From Viscum album (lineage: Eukaryota; Streptophyta; Magnoliopsida; Santalales; Viscaceae): 64,000 bases of DNA. The translations under genes and the position numbers were made by a program. Below the pieces are notes generated by a model. The model saw only the letters and a program-made list of their open reading frames with translations, was not told where the DNA came from and made no database searches. The stretch is taken from NCBI GenBank assembly GCA_963277665.1, contig OY728130.1, positions 1,364,546,393 through 1,364,610,392 on the forward strand. The letters are read 5' to 3'. Of this stretch, positions 1-14,349 are shown in pieces (position 1 is the first letter of the stretch; each line of letters opens with the position of its first letter).

Positions 1-3000
1 GAATATTTTCCCTAAAATTTATGTGAGATGATATTCATATAGAAAGGAGATAGAAGTACATGATCCCACTACATCCCAATGGTAGCATAACGTGTCCCCC
101 TAGAGTACATGTTGTGTACTCGTATGTTGTCATTTGTTTCATGTAATATTTTGGAATAAAAATATTAGATTACTATTTATTTCCACATATATCATAATAG
201 TATGTTCTTCTTTATCATTAGAGGCGTGTTGAATTTATTTTTAAAAATAAATTGGATTATTATCTATAAAGATCAAACTACTATATTAATAAAATTCATA
301 TAGAGTGGAAACAATTTATAGAACCCCCATTGAGAAATTTTGATTATAGGGAGTGTGTCACCCATATTCTTTACGGTGTTCATCACTCACCCACACACTT
401 GAAGTGTGGGTCTTTATGATTCTTTAATGGTTTATATACTTCATTTGTCACAACAAGCCATTAGTACTATATAAAAATGATGGAATTAAGAACTCTCAAA
501 CTACATGGGTGTGGTTCATCCATAAATGGATTGTATACTCAATATTTTAACATATTATACTCAATGAGGCATGGGTTCTCCACTGGGGATGGTACTCCTG
601 CAACTGACACACAAACCTCCGATTGGGATAAGTCCCCCGCTATTAACATTGAGAGGAGACAAAAAATCAAAAAAGGGTAGTTTGGTTTCCTTATATCAAT
701 TATAATAATGGATATTTATGTTGTTAGGTTTATAATGTCAAGTTAGCCATATGTTATTAATATTGTAACCCTATTCATATATGGTTTATTATTTCTATAA
801 TTGTATTCCCATTTAGAATGGTCTTTTCAGTTGTATTATATTATTTTGTTATCTTATGGGTTTTATATAATCCTTCTATATATATTTATACTCACCCATT
901 TATTCATGTTCCTTCTATACATATCTGGTATCATATATATGAAATAAACTTTCTTTTTAATAACAGTGGTTGATCTTTTAGCAGAGTGGAAGCTTAGTGT
1001 TTTTTACGGGTGATGAAGGTATTCAGTTTCTATTTTATGATCTATTTTTATGAGTAATATTTTCTAATTGTTCTATGTTATTATTTTAATTTTAATTTTT
1101 TATAATAGTTTTGTAATGTTAGTTTTATCGAATATTATTTCATTGGAACAAAATCTATGTACTTTATAATCACATGTTTTCATTATTTAAAATATTTAAA
1201 AAATTCATATCACATCATGATTTATCCTTAAATTGGACTAGAATGTGATATTGTCACACCGATTCATTCCATATCAAAATTACATATTAGTTTCATATTA
1301 TTGTTAGATACATTATATTTTATGAAAATATTCATTAAAACCAAATTTTATGTCTATATTATATTTCTAGAAAGGACCTAGATGATGAAATTTATCCATG
1401 GTAGGGGTCTCATAAGACCTTATGACATTTTTTAAAGGTATTTTCTCCTAGAAACATTTATGAAGGGAGGTTATGATAATATATTCTCTAGTAGGAAACC
1501 CACATTTTTTGAATTGTTGCATGTTCTTATCTACAAGCATGTGTATTAATCCTTATAATTTTTAATTATATTTAATTAATATCAGTAGTCCCATACATTG
1601 TTATATTGATGAAAACAAAGAATTCATATGATCTCCATGAAGGTTTACATGTTGGATGTATCATGAGTGATATTTCACTAATGGATAATGTGATAAATAA
1701 TTAATCCATTATTTCTATTAGTATATGTTGATATCGTAATCCTGTTGAGAGAAATAGAACATCCTAGATTAATCCATGACCAAGGTGTTTCATGGAAATT
1801 TTCATTTTGGAATGTCAATGAATGAGACATCACACACATAAGTTGATTACACTAGTATGAAGCACTATATATTAAAGATATCATGGTAAATGAATTATAT
1901 TACATAGTAACTGTTTGTAATTTCTTTAATATCATTTTGATAATAAATTCAATCGCTACAAGTTTCTCTGCATATTTATATACATTATTCTTTTAAATTA
2001 GGGGTATCTACCAATTTCTATATATAAAGAGGCCTAGAAGGTTGGAGACAATGTATACTCATGATTTCATTTAAATTCAATATTTAATTTACATGTTATT
2101 ATAAATAATGTTTTTTTATGGATCAATAATTATTTTGGTTTTCTTGAATGAAAATCTTTAATCACATTTTTTTTCAAAATAATAAGTGAATTAAATAATA
2201 ATAACAGTTTATTACTTTCAATGTTTTGTGAATTTAATATTGATTATATTTATTGTTTAATAATTCAATGGTATTTATTTTGAAAAGAAATAGTCATTAT
2301 TATTGTTCATTAGATGTCATGGATGATATGTTGTTTGAGATTTATGGCCTGATTGGAAATGATATATGTGATATTTATGTTTTTTACATGAAAATTTAAT
2401 AGAAATAATGTCTATATAATTATTATTACACATAGGGTGAACCGAGAATTTGGGAATCAAAAATGGTCTTGACTGTATGTTTCCAACCCTTGGAATACCT
2501 GTATAAATATCCAATTAAATCACATTTAATGAACACTTTTTATGAACAATAGATGAAGATAATATCACTCAATCTCTAGAGATAATTATAAAGATATAAT
2601 GTGTGCTCTCTTCTCCTATTATTACAAGTGGCTTAGAAAATATCAGGAATCCCCCATGAGAATTCTGTTATGATTATCCACGGATGACAAAAGTGACCAA
2701 GATCCTCCTTTCCAACACCCAATGATTCTACAACTACGTTCAGAGATTGTGATACAAGTGTAGATCACAATAATAAGTATTCCAAACGCGGATACTACAA
2801 TGAAATGATGATACGATGAGATAATGTCAAATAGATCATAAATGATGAAATTATTACATATTCATATAATTCTAGATATTTTTATAAATATATTAAAAAA
2901 TATATGTGATGATCCTCCTCCTCTTGTTCTAAAATTTTACCATGTATATTAATTTATTATTTAAATCTATTTTTCATGATGTAATTCATTATGTATAACA

Positions 3001-3079
3001 ATTATTATTCATAAATTATTATTAAAATATAATTGGGCCATTTTAAATGGATGATTCTCCTATACGTGAATCCTATAAG
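1..3079 (+). other. AT-rich flank, probably in part the 5' LTR of copia remnant E
   Basis: No coding region can be supported here; the open frames are short and show no family motif. The stretch ends directly before a copia-like primer binding site at 3080, so at least its right end should be LTR. The last bases (around 3062-3078) resemble the ends of plant copia LTRs. I could not find the left LTR border or a second copy in the window, because the 3' half of E lies beyond the insertion of B. A GT-rich and AC-rich patch at 60-135 and an imperfect repeat around ACACACTTGAAGTGTG (about 393-410) are visible but unexplained. Confidence 0.3.
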
Positions 3080-3095
3080 TGGTATCCAAGTGGCC
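3080..3095 (+). other. Candidate primer binding site of copia remnant E
   Basis: The sequence TGGTATCCAAGTGGCC resembles the initiator methionine tRNA complement used by most plant LTR retrotransposons (TGGTATCAGAGCC) with a two-base insertion and substitutions. It lies upstream of copia integrase and reverse transcriptase remnants on the same strand and at a suitable distance. This supports an LTR ending just before it, but the match alone is not decisive. Confidence 0.4.
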
Positions 3096-6000
3096 ACATG
3101 GTAAAATTTATAATTATTTATTATATTTGGATTGAATAGAATTAACTTTTAATTTACTTTTATTCTAGTGAATTCATTAATGAAATCCTAGAATCGATTT
3201 ATATTACCATTATATGTTCTTGTTCACATAAAAAATAATAGGATTACAATAGAATGTAGATACTTTTGAAAATTCTATCTTAGGATTCCAAAGGCCCAAT
3301 TTAGATAAAATAGATATACATAACTTTTACCCCAAATCTACATATCGTGTTCCCATGACTATGGGTTGAATCTTGTGATAATATCACTTCTGAATGATGA
3401 AATTAGTTTAGTGTCTTGATAAAAGAGGACCCGTTCCAAGATATGGATAGGAAAAAATATGGTTTTAATAACTATAATCCATGTAATCTTCATACATGAT
3501 GTTTCATCCCCATGTATCAATAATTGTGGACATGGGGGATCCAAACATGTTTTGTAACCTCTACATGAGATAAGGAATGAAAAAACATGAAACATTGAAT
3601 CCACATGTCAAGTATAAAGGTGTCACTTCAAGTAAATCATACATTACTATGGAATGAAATATTCATAGTCCTGAGTCATGAATTATTGAAATAGGTAGAG
3701 GATACATCATGTTATGTAAACTAGTACATATCTAGTATTCTACTAAAAATAGCCTACTTAATTTAATGTATAGAGATTAATTAGTTGTATAATTAATCTA
3801 ATTCACATGTTTTTCACATGTCATTAATTTTATATTATATGAGTGTACATTTTATATTGAATTAATATTGATATTTGATTCTAATACTACATGTTGTTTA
3901 TAGTCTTTTATTTTAGTGTATTCTATATGCATCAAGAGAATCAAATTCAATGTTATTCAAATGATTTCATTCAATCATTTGGTTGACAGTACACACACTG
4001 TAAATAACTGTTATAATAGGTGTTTTGGATTCCATGGGAATACACAAGCACAAGGATAATTCCATGTGTTTAAAAAAAACAGTCTTTTACCTCCAAGTTC
4101 ACTTGCATACTCCAATAATATTAAATAAAAAAATTTCATAAATTTATTTAAATTTATGATTGATGAAACATTATGGATTCTTATATTTTATAAATGTAAA
4201 TTAAATTAATTTTATTAATTTGTGCCTCTTTAATGTAATATAAATATAGCGTGATTTAATTGAATCATGAATTTAAAATTTATTTTCTTTCCATGTTAGG
4301 TGGATGATCATGATATTTCAGCAAAACTGTGAATTTCAATGGTATATTTTATTTATTATTAAGTTAAATATATGAATTAGGAGTAATATAATCCTACATA
4401 TTATGGTAGGGCCTCCATTATAAAGGTTTATTTTCTGAGAACCCTCTTATTGAATCCTCTTTTATCCCCTCACCAGTATGTGAGTAAACTATTATATAAT
4501 GATGGAGATCTGTGGGATCAAGAGGTAGCCAATGTCTGAGATTTCATGAGAAACTAATGAAGGTTACATATAGAAGATGAGGTGGAATGAAGTAGCACAA
4601 ACCAAGATATGTTTCATGGTGTTTTCTCATAGGGTCAATGGTTAAATTATAATACCCAAGATAAACTAGCCATGAGAAAATATTTTGATCAGATAACATA
4701 TATTTTATTTATCTCATTTTCATAATATATTATTTATGAGAGTGCATGTTATGTGATCACCTAATAATTTAATTAACAAGAATTCAATTTGTAATTAAAT
4801 AAAAACGGACTATGTGTAAATTTTAACATTCATGGTTAATTAATTAATTTAAAATCCACCAACAAATAATAAGTCATGTCATAAGAAACAACTGTGTAAT
4901 TATATATATGATTAAAAATAATAAAATAAAATACTAATGCAGTATATTAATCCATTACTTGATTTATAGTTGAACCCATAATTTAATGTTCTTGAACAAC
5001 CTAAGATAAGGTGCCTTCAATTATCTAGGAACTTATAGCTAGATTCCAAGGTTATGAAAATGGAATAAGGGTCTTTGACATTTAAATAAATGTGTAATGG
5101 GATATTACAAAACTAATCAAGAGGGATATTAGGTTTCAATAAAATAATGGTATATGAATGAAATTTAAATCATTTAATATATTTTAGTCATCAAAGATGT
5201 ACTAATAATCTTATATTAATTAATTTTGAAATAGTAAACTAAATGAATTCAAAAATATCATTGTGATCAATTATATAGAAGAAAAAATGTTCGACTAGCT
5301 CAAATATAAAAAAATAGTATATGTTCTTATGTGGTATAAAATACCATGAGTTTTAATTATAAATTATAGAAAATACACCTCATATATCAATTGGAAAGAG
5401 GTTACTGAGGAAGATGTATCAATCTTCCATAAACATGCGGATGTCTCAACAGATGTAATTTTTTTGATGAAATCCTCTATGTTCAATGATATTATATATC
5501 AATATAAGTATTGAATTAAAATAAAATCATTTCTCACCATCGTGATATTTTTTAGGCGGGAAAAGAGAGATATGAGATATCCAATGCATTGTTCATGTGC
5601 AATCACAGAGGTTTGGAACCAGCTAGGCCATATATAATTAATATTGATTGGATATTTAGAATGATTCTACAAATTGATGTTTTAGATCCTTGATGAGTTC
5701 CTGATTATCTCATTATTTCTTTAGTACCTAAAACCTTCTATAGTTCCATTGAGAATTATAATATGAATGATAATGAGATGAATCATTTAGAACATCTTAC
5801 TCTAATATTTTACATTTATAAATATATAATGATTGGAATAGAAATGGCTGTTTTAGTGAATAAAAGAGAAGAATAATGAAATAATATTGAATAATATTTC
5901 ATTGTATAAATATCCATAGCACTATCCTTCCAGGAGTAATAATATCCATCTACAAGAAAATGAGATAAATGTAGTGTGTTTTTTCATGTAGAATGTATAT

Positions 6001-6760
6001 CCATAGAAAGAGGAAAATCACTTAGCTAGAGAAGAAAGGAAAATATTCTTAAAAATTCATTAAAGAGTTTTATATTTCAGTATAAAATATTTCGGTATTT
6101 GATATTGTGGGTGGTGTAAACATTTTTACCCAGATATAGGAACCAAGTAGATTTTAGTAGGTTTCCTCTTTCATCTAGTTTATCTCCAAGCTCCTTTAAT
6201 AAAAAAAATATTTTATTAGGTGGATGATTAGACATTGATGGATATTTTCATATTTTTAAATCATAGTTTGTATGTTTAAAATGATTGGATATGTTATGGT
6301 ATAATATTTTTGAATAATGGAATTTATGTATTATATTATGAAAACTTAATATTGGAAATTGATAATGAAAAGAATTCACATGGCTTATTTCACACCCAGT
6401 TGAGTAATTTCAATATTATTCATGTAAAAGAGACTATAATGATGAAGATTTATCAATACGATCACTTAGAGTCATTTAAGAATTAACCAATTTAAGTATT
6501 TCATGATTTTTTAGAAGGAATGATGATCAACCAACCATTTGGTGGTCAAATTGAAAGGGACATAGAGATTTAATAATTGATACACACTTATGTGTGAAAA
6601 CACATCCATTTAGAATATACAGTTTTATTATAATACATTTTCACTTTTTCGAATTAATAATTTAGGTATAGTTATATCTATATAAAGAGTTATAATTCAT
6701 AATCATTTGATATGTTCATGGAGATCAAGAATTAATTTTAGAATCATCATGGTAAGAAGA
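3096..6760 (+). other. Gag/protease/integrase-core span of E, not resolvable
   Basis: By position this should hold copia gag, protease and the integrase core. I could not recognise a CCHC zinc knuckle, a protease DTG or the first integrase motifs on either strand. The frames of 61 to 81 codons here look random. The absence could be decay or undetected insertions. Confidence 0.3.
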
Positions 6761-6879
6761 CACTAAAACATTGTTCATATTAAGGTTTTTAATATCTTAT
6801 CCAAGAGTTTTTCAATATTATATGGGAGTATGGGATCTTTCTCATCTAAATACACATTATACACTAAATTTGATTTTTT

Positions 6880-7300
6880 TCGAATGGATGAAATATTCCT
6901 TTATAGACATGTTAAATTCAATGATGAGTCACGTGATATGTACGTTATCCTTTTGGGGTTATAATTTAAACATGGAAATATACAAACAAAAATGAGTATA
7001 GAATAATTATGAAACTGGTATTCTAATTGAAATATATTGTTGGGAGAAACTAATTTTGTAAAGTATTCGAGAATGGTTGTGTGATGTGTTTGTTATGGCT
7101 ATCTACAGTAACAAACTATCACAGTGGGGAATGAAGTGTACCTTTATAGGTTACCCCGTGGAAAATAGGAGATAAAAACTATATGAACCCTTATGTAATA
7201 TGGTTATAGCTTGAAATAAATATGTATTCTGTGAGATGGAACACATCCTAATAGAGGATAGTGGGATAAATATCCAATTTAATGAAATTTTTGTTCAAGA
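6880..7300 (+). pseudogene. Copia integrase, C-terminal part (decayed)
   Basis: Two stretches match plant copia integrase. The frame 6771-6995 contains FIDMLNSMMSH followed by LSFWGYNLN, which corresponds to the family pattern RTLLDMVRSMMS..LPLSFWGYAL that follows the catalytic glutamate. From 7131, KCTFIGYPVENRR, then KLYEP and later NKYVFCEMEHI correspond to the KCIFVGYP..KGY..Y.P....VFVSRN..FLE block that ends the integrase. Stops interrupt the frame (for example directly after ENRR). In the live family this enzyme joins the cDNA into host DNA. Only the region between integrase core and reverse transcriptase is readable. Confidence 0.72.
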
Positions 7301-7439
7301 TAAATAAGTGTATGACTAATAAAATATTTCACAATGAACCATGGAAGAAGTTGTTCCTAAAATGAATATAAGATAACGAAAGAGTCTAAGAAACCAGAGA
7401 GATATGGTTTTCTATAAACAAAATATGGTGACTCATTAT

Positions 7440-8230
7440 TGGTTTAAAATAATGACCATTTATACTACAAAGATGCAGTAGATATAACAGAAGGTACAAG
7501 ATATTAAGAACCCATGAATTGTTTGATGGATTCCATATAATAGAACCATGATTTGGATCTACTAAATTCATTAGAATATGTAAATATTATAGGGTGAAAA
7601 TGGGTCTTCTCAAGACAATTATATGTGGTAGTTTATGTTAGTATTTATAAACACAAGTTACTCAATAATGAGTTTAAATAGTAATAAGGAATTAACTAAG
7701 AAGAAACATTTTCTCCGAATTCCATGTCTAAGTATACTAGAATTTTTATATATATTACATCATCCATAAAAATGATATTTTTCAGATTGAATTAAAAACA
7801 GTATTCTTATTGGGATCCTTCAAATTGATGTGTATATAAAACAACTAGAGGGGTTTTTAACTCAATTTTTTTAAAATATATATATTTATGTTCTTTAGAT
7901 CCATTCATGGATTAAAGATAACATTCAGCTCTTGGAACATTTTTCATGATGAATTTATAAAAAAAATTGATTCATTAAGACTGTATGTTCCCATGTGTTT
8001 TAAGAAATATTTGTGGTAGTATAATAATTTTGATAATAGTTCATTTTTAAAGAAAATATTTATAATTATAAACAAGATACCAGGCATACAATAGGTCAAT
8101 TCAATGATGAAAATGTGCTTCTCTATGATGGACTTAGGTGAAAACCCAAAATTATAAAGAACGTGAACTTTCACACTAGATCTAAGATGATTCCTAAACT
8201 AATTAAATGTTAAAACATTGACCAAACACA
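7440..8230 (+). pseudogene. Copia reverse transcriptase (decayed, 3' end missing)
   Basis: Several blocks fall in the order of copia reverse transcriptase in changing frames. Around 7450-7610 there is a remnant of the A..W..AM..E...L......W.LV.......I..KWVF block, ending KWVF. Around 7785-7855, LKTVFLLG followed by LEGF matches DVKTAFLNG...PEGF. Around 7926-7970, SWNIFHDEF matches the W...FD..I block. At 8107-8150, CFSMMDLGE matches the F.MKDLGE block. The YVDD catalytic motif expected between the last two blocks is not recognisable. The enzyme copies the element RNA to DNA; this copy is dead and its tail is displaced by B. Confidence 0.78.
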
Positions 8231-8337
8231 AAAAATGTTCAATATGGAGTAATCCAATAGGTTATGGGATCTATTTTCACATGGTAAACATCATTATAAG
8301 AATATTTTCCTTTAATCATATCAGAAAATAATGAGAA

Positions 8338-11300
8338 TAAAACACCAAATCCTCAATTATAGTAAGTGAAAAATAAATTTTATCGTAAAATAATAAAACA
8401 ACTTTTTTAATATTCCATAACCTAAAAATTAAAATTTATTTAGATGAATATTTATTCTTATGTTACAAGATCAAAATTAAACTATAATGAATTCAAAAAA
8501 TTTCCCATTGAAATAAAATATTTTTAATAAATAAAAATGTATAATTTTACTAATAATAATTTATTTATAATAAATTGTAATATTATATATTTTAATATTT
8601 AGTTTCTATGAATTTTATAAAAATATTAATAAAATATTTCGAGTTAAAAATTTATATTTTCTAAAAAACGTTTTTTATAAAACTAATTTTGGAAAATAAA
8701 CTGCAATATCTATTCATTACATTTGATTAAAATAATAATTAAAAATTATTTATATAATTTAAATTTATAGATTATATATCTAAATATATTTAATTGAATC
8801 CATATAATTATTATTACTAGCCATGTAGTTAATATTATATCATCTTGAGCTTAAAAATGTATTTAATAAGAAACAATTTTTCCAAAAGATTGGAGGGTTT
8901 ATTTTTAAAAACTATATTCTACCACTAATGTTAATTGAATTATATAAAATATATTATATATTTTAAATCAGTTTTATTAATTTTTTTAATATGTTTAAAT
9001 TAAGTATTGGTTATAATGAATAATAAAAAGAGTAAAATATTTATTATTACTGTTAAGGTTAATACGAGGTTTTACGTGTTAGATGTTCTTATTAAAACAT
9101 TAATTTTCCAAAAAAATAAACATAAATTATTGAATTTATTTTTTATTTATAATAATTGGGTTAAAAGTAAATAATATGGTGCATTTTATTTTTAGTCTTA
9201 AAGGATAATTTACCAACTGTAAAAACAATAGTCACATTAGTTAAATCTCAAATGGTAAAAGAATGAAAATATAAATTTAAAGGACATAACATGTATAAAC
9301 CATTTTTTATTTAAATTTTAAAGGTGTCTCAGACCTCACCATACAACCAAAAAATTATATATAAATTTATAATTAACTTGTTTTGAGAGTGACTTCACAT
9401 TATTGAATAGTTTTGGGTATAAAAAAAATGACACTCCTCCACATTTATTAAACGGAACTCCTTTTTTAACTTACTTAAAACTATAAATCCATTTTTATGA
9501 CCAAAACATTCCATTATACCTCTAAATAATCATTATACATATTATACTGCTTCAAATTTTCCAAAATATGAACCATAGTTTCGTTAATAAGAGATTTAAT
9601 CTAGGTTCTTCTAAGGGAAGGTAATTGCCTTCACTATAATCCTTATGTTTACATCTTCTTTTTAAAAATTAAATTATTCTATAATAATTTCAATATAATT
9701 ACCCCATTTTACCCCATTAAATATTATTATAATATGAATAGATAATACAATTTCTTTATATCCTTCTCTATCAAGTTAGAAAAAAATCCATAGCTCCTGT
9801 GTACGATAGACTATCTTCTCATGAACTAATGTAATTTATTTTTCAACATAGACTCAAAGGGATTGTCATAATGATCGAGATAACTAATATTTATGATACA
9901 TATAAAAATATATTAATTATTTAAAATTATTATATCATAAAATTACTTAACCTTTAACCCATTAAGGAAATGATATCATCTCTCATGCCTAAGTAAGGCC
10001 TACCATCTCCATGAAGCGATGTGATTCATTTTCAATGAAAAACTTTCTAGTATGGTTACAAAAATGTATATAATGAGTAAATGGTATATCTATAAATCTA
10101 AATTTATTTTAGTGATGATGGATCTATATCATATTCAAAATAACATTGACATTCATGACAAAACATGGATGAAAAAAACAAGTCAATTAACACCTGAAAA
10201 AATTGTAACAATAAAATATTCATAATGAATGAGTGTTAAGATGTTATAAAATTATCAATTATAATTTTATAAATATTAATATTCTTTTGGTAAAAATTAA
10301 TATCATTATTAAAACTATATAAATAGAGGATAAATATTTTTAATCTAAATCGAAGGGTCATGTAAGAGATTTCATCTCAATATCCATTCCATTGAGATAT
10401 ATTTATTATTATGAAGATATTTACTTCTATGTGGTGTATATAATTGAAATTTCATGTATTTAACATGAATACATTTTTATTATTGATTGTTTAATCCTTA
10501 AATTCATGTTAATTCTTTAAAGGGGATACAATTTAAATGTTACAGAAGTCGTAATAATCTATTTTAAATACAAAATTCATTTAAGATATATTTCAACTTC
10601 ATTGAAGGAATATTATAATTAATTCATAATAAGATCCAATAACATTATTATCCACTATATATTTAATATGTTTACCAATTTTCTTCCAACATTTCCTTTA
10701 TTTGGAACATGAACTAGTAAAATAAAGGTTTAAAATATATTCTAATTTTATTTTTAGTTTCAACTGAATTTTTTTCATGACATTGTTTTCCAAAAGTGAT
10801 TTAAAAGTCTTTTCTTTTAATCCAATTACATATTAAGCATATTCTAATTTATCCATTAGTTTTATAAATCATTAAAAATCAATATATAAACTTTTTTATG
10901 AAAGGTATTTTTTTTATAATTCTTTAAAAAGCTCAAAATTAATGTATATAACGTATATGGTGAAAAAGGGATTCCCAACCAAATTACAATTTCATAATAT
11001 TTACATGATTCTATAAATTTTAAATTGATATAAAAATTAATTTTTTCATTAAAACATATTATAAGATTTCACTTAATTTCCCTTTATTATTACGATTTTC
11101 ATTACTTTATTAAAAAAACCTGTATTCCCAATAAAACAATGGTCACCTATCACCTCTTGATTATTTTTATGATTGTTAACTTTATATTGAGATAATGAAT
11201 TTAATATAATAATATTCCATTGGATATTACAAATCTCTTAAATTTCAATATTTTTTGTATCATGGTTATTAATATTTCCAAAAACATATATAATTTAGAC

Positions 11301-12135
11301 ATATGTTATTTAATTAGAATGTAATTTATTTACTAAATAAATAATTATAAATATATATTCTTTAATCGATACAAAAATTTGTTCATATGAAATATTTTTC
11401 ATGAATTAAATTTATTATTTGACATATGTGGAATGAATTTTACATGTACTGGAAGGTATGGTGTAGAATTTTATATCCCCACAATGAAATGACATGTAAA
11501 ATGAGGCAAATCAATTAGCCAAATTAAATATTTGTTTACCCATAGTTTTAAACTATTTTGGTGAAAGGCCCTGATGATATATATTTTAGTATGTCTGATA
11601 TAAAGTCATCAAATTTTAATGATTTACTTCATTAAGAATTTAGTTAATATTATCAATTATATTATTTCATTTATAATATCTATAGATGAAATTTGGGCTC
11701 AAGTTATTGATTAAATGGAATGTGTGTTCAGTTATTTACCTTTCTATATTTATTTTTTCTTTAACTAATCATGATAATCAAATCCTTGATTAAATAGAAT
11801 TTATGTTGAGTTACATAATTGGTCATACTGATTATTAATTATTTATTTAATATAGCTTTCTCTATATGAATCTCATACTAAGCATTTGAGCTAATTCTTA
11901 TATTTTTTACTTTCCCTATGATATGAGGAAGAATTTTTTGGAGAGTTCAAGGATGATGAATTTATTCCACTATAATTTATTTTATTCTATTACCATTATA
12001 AAATGGATATAATTTATTTATCAGGTTCACCAAAACTACTAAACTATGTGTCCCCTTAAGATTCCATCCATTCTATCAATTCCAATGTAATAATGTAGAT
12101 TCTGACTAAGTGTTATTGGAGTCCTATCTATTGTA
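8338..12135 (+). repeat. 5' LTR of element B (about 3.8 kb)
   Basis: This stretch is collinear with 17149-19269 plus 63646-64000. Paired landmarks include CCTCAATTATAG (8351) with CCTCAACTATAT (17162), the region 9430-9470 with 18240-18280, 9785-9890 with 18605-18700, 9960-10030 with 18780-18850, and 10446-10800 with 63646-64000. The 5' border is set from the start of the 3' copy, which reads TGTAACC directly after a purine tract; in this copy it has changed to TAAAAC. The 3' border is set by the primer site. Divergence is high, so B is old. Confidence 0.78.
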
Positions 12136-12136
12136 G

Positions 12137-12150
12137 TTGGTATTAGAGTA
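12137..12150 (+). other. Primer binding site of element B
   Basis: TTGGTATTAGAGTA matches the initiator methionine tRNA complement TTGGTATCAGAGC except near its end. It sits directly after the inferred 5' LTR and on the same strand as the pol remnants. Confidence 0.65.
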
Positions 12151-14349
12151 AGTTTTATATAAATACTGGGAACTATATTTAGTATAACATTGATTATAGA
12201 AAATAACTCTATGATAAAGTTTTAGGATATGTCAAAATGAGTAATAACACACAAAAATTTTGGTATGATAGAGATTTTTGGTTTTTTCTTATTAGTACAT
12301 AAATTGAGGGATACAATACTTGGATATTTCTTTGGTGTAGTTATAATTATGCGTAATAAATTTGAAAATGGGATATTTTTATTTGATTCAATCATTACAT
12401 TGTGAATGAAAATGGGATTTGGTACACATTAGGTTTGACAATCTTGGTGGATATTCCCTAAATAATTCACATTTTATTTAAAAACTACTATGATGGATTT
12501 TAAAATAATGATGTCCCCAAATAAACCCTGCGTATTATAATATTAAAAATTAATAAATTTTATATTTATATTAAGTGTTACATTATATTTTAAATTATAT
12601 ATTTTTATTTGAGATTAAAAATTTCATGTGATAATATAATATTTTTCTGTTTTTCAGATATAACACCCGGAAGAATGAATCGTATAGAAACTGATGGTCA
12701 ATTCAGAAATTTACCTACTAAGGAAGCCAATAAGGCTTATATTAGAACAGTTCATAGAATGTCTAATTTATGGAATCTTACTCAGGATATGAAAAATAAC
12801 CCTTCTTAAAAGGATTAATCAGTAGTTCTATAACATGATTCTCATATGTTGGATCACTTCATGCAATAAAATCCCCAATAATTTAGTGGGGCTACTAACC
12901 ATGTTGTATTTTAACAATTTCTAAGTCCCTTTAAAATATATTTCTCACATTGGGAAGTAGTTAAATATAAAAGGTTACACGTGTTGTGTATTATCTCATT
13001 GGTGATTTAGATCAATAGTTTCCATTGATCTAGAATACTAGGGAAGAGGTAGAAAAAGAACACATAGAATGGAGTGATTTTAAAAAACATTCTTCAATTG
13101 ATATTTCTATCATGAGAAATGAAGTGGAACAAAAATACTATTCCCCATCATAGAAAAAAAGGGGAATATTGTGTTGTTAATCATAAGGATATCATTATTA
13201 GAAAATATATCATGTTATGGATTACATATGTAATTCAAAATAAAAAATTGAAAATTTCATTGAAGGGATTAATCCACATCTCTAAAGGGTGTTGGTTTCT
13301 AAGACTTTTTCATTATATTATGAAATTTTTTTATGCACCATAAAAATATAGAAGTAATTTTCTAGATCTTATATATATAAAGGGAATGAAAAGAAATATA
13401 TTTCATTCATAAACCATAAAATATGGAGTGCATTAAATAAGAAGAAGATGATGAATTAATATACATTATGTAAAATTTTTCAAAATAAACATCTTCGAAA
13501 ATTTTAGAAGGGTTTGGGAGTGTGTTAAAAATTCGTTGATAAGGGTCATCTAGCTCATGTATAAGGAAAGGAAGGATACCACTACTATCTAGTCATTCAA
13601 CAAAAAATTAATGGATAATTATACAATCCAATGCACCAAAAGTCAAGGGAATCTAGAAAAAAAAGGAACCATGAGGAATAGTCATGGGTTATATGATTAG
13701 TACAAATGATGTGGATGTTCCCAATAAATTTATGGTAGGTTATTTAATAATATCCCCAAATTTATTTAATGAATGATTTTAATATGGATTATGAAACACT
13801 TTTATATCTTCCATTATTTCCAATATAATAATATATTTACATAGCACCTTAATTATTAAATTCTGAGTCAAAACTCTTAGTTGAATTATCATTGTTACAA
13901 TTATGTGTCTAGAATTTTCAATTTTGAAAATTAAATGTGCCCTATTTTGAAGACATTTTTTTCATACAATTTTCTGAATTATATATATTCCTATTAATGA
14001 ACTAAAATTCAAATATGTGTCAAATATTTATTTTAATGAGAATAAAATTATGATTCATAATGATGACATGGATTAAATATCTATAGAGGAGATATTTAAT
14101 CATCTCATTCATGTTTAGATCCACCACTAGTTGCTCTTATGAATGAGAGTCTTTTATAAGAATACAAAATGTAATCTATGAATATAAAATTTAATCTTAA
14201 AATGTATGATGTACCTATTGTATAAGAAAAAATTAATTTATTCCTTAATTAATTACCTTTACACCCACTATAATGTGATGTAGAGTTTCCCATTGATTTA
14301 ATCCTCAATGTAAGAATAATATCAAATCCTCAATACAAAAATATACACA
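12151..14349 (+). other. Leader, gag and protease region of B (unreadable), with one small odd frame
   Basis: By position this holds the 5' leader, gag and protease of B, but I could not recognise the gag WW..W..F motif, a CCHC knuckle or a protease DTG. One frame (12609-12809, 66 codons) stands out: its 3' part, from about 12655, is better balanced in base composition than its surroundings, reads as a charged peptide (NRIETDGQFRNLPTKEANKA is part of it) and is preceded by a polypyrimidine run ending in CAG that looks like a splice acceptor. I do not recognise it as gag. It may be a chance frame, a decayed gag segment or a fragment of other origin. Confidence 0.35.

Larger units (their letters stand above)
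3080..8337 (+). mobile_element. Ty1/copia retrotransposon remnant E, 5' part, cut by element B
   Basis: This is the oldest recognisable layer. Reading the + strand gives, in the copia order, a possible primer site, a long unreadable gag/protease span, integrase C-terminal remnants (6880-7300) and reverse transcriptase remnants (7440-8230). Integrase before reverse transcriptase is the copia arrangement and rules out gypsy. Homology stops where the LTR of B starts at about 8338, so the end of the reverse transcriptase, RNase H and 3' LTR should lie to the right of B, outside the window. Frameshifts and stops occur every few dozen codons. Confidence 0.75.
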
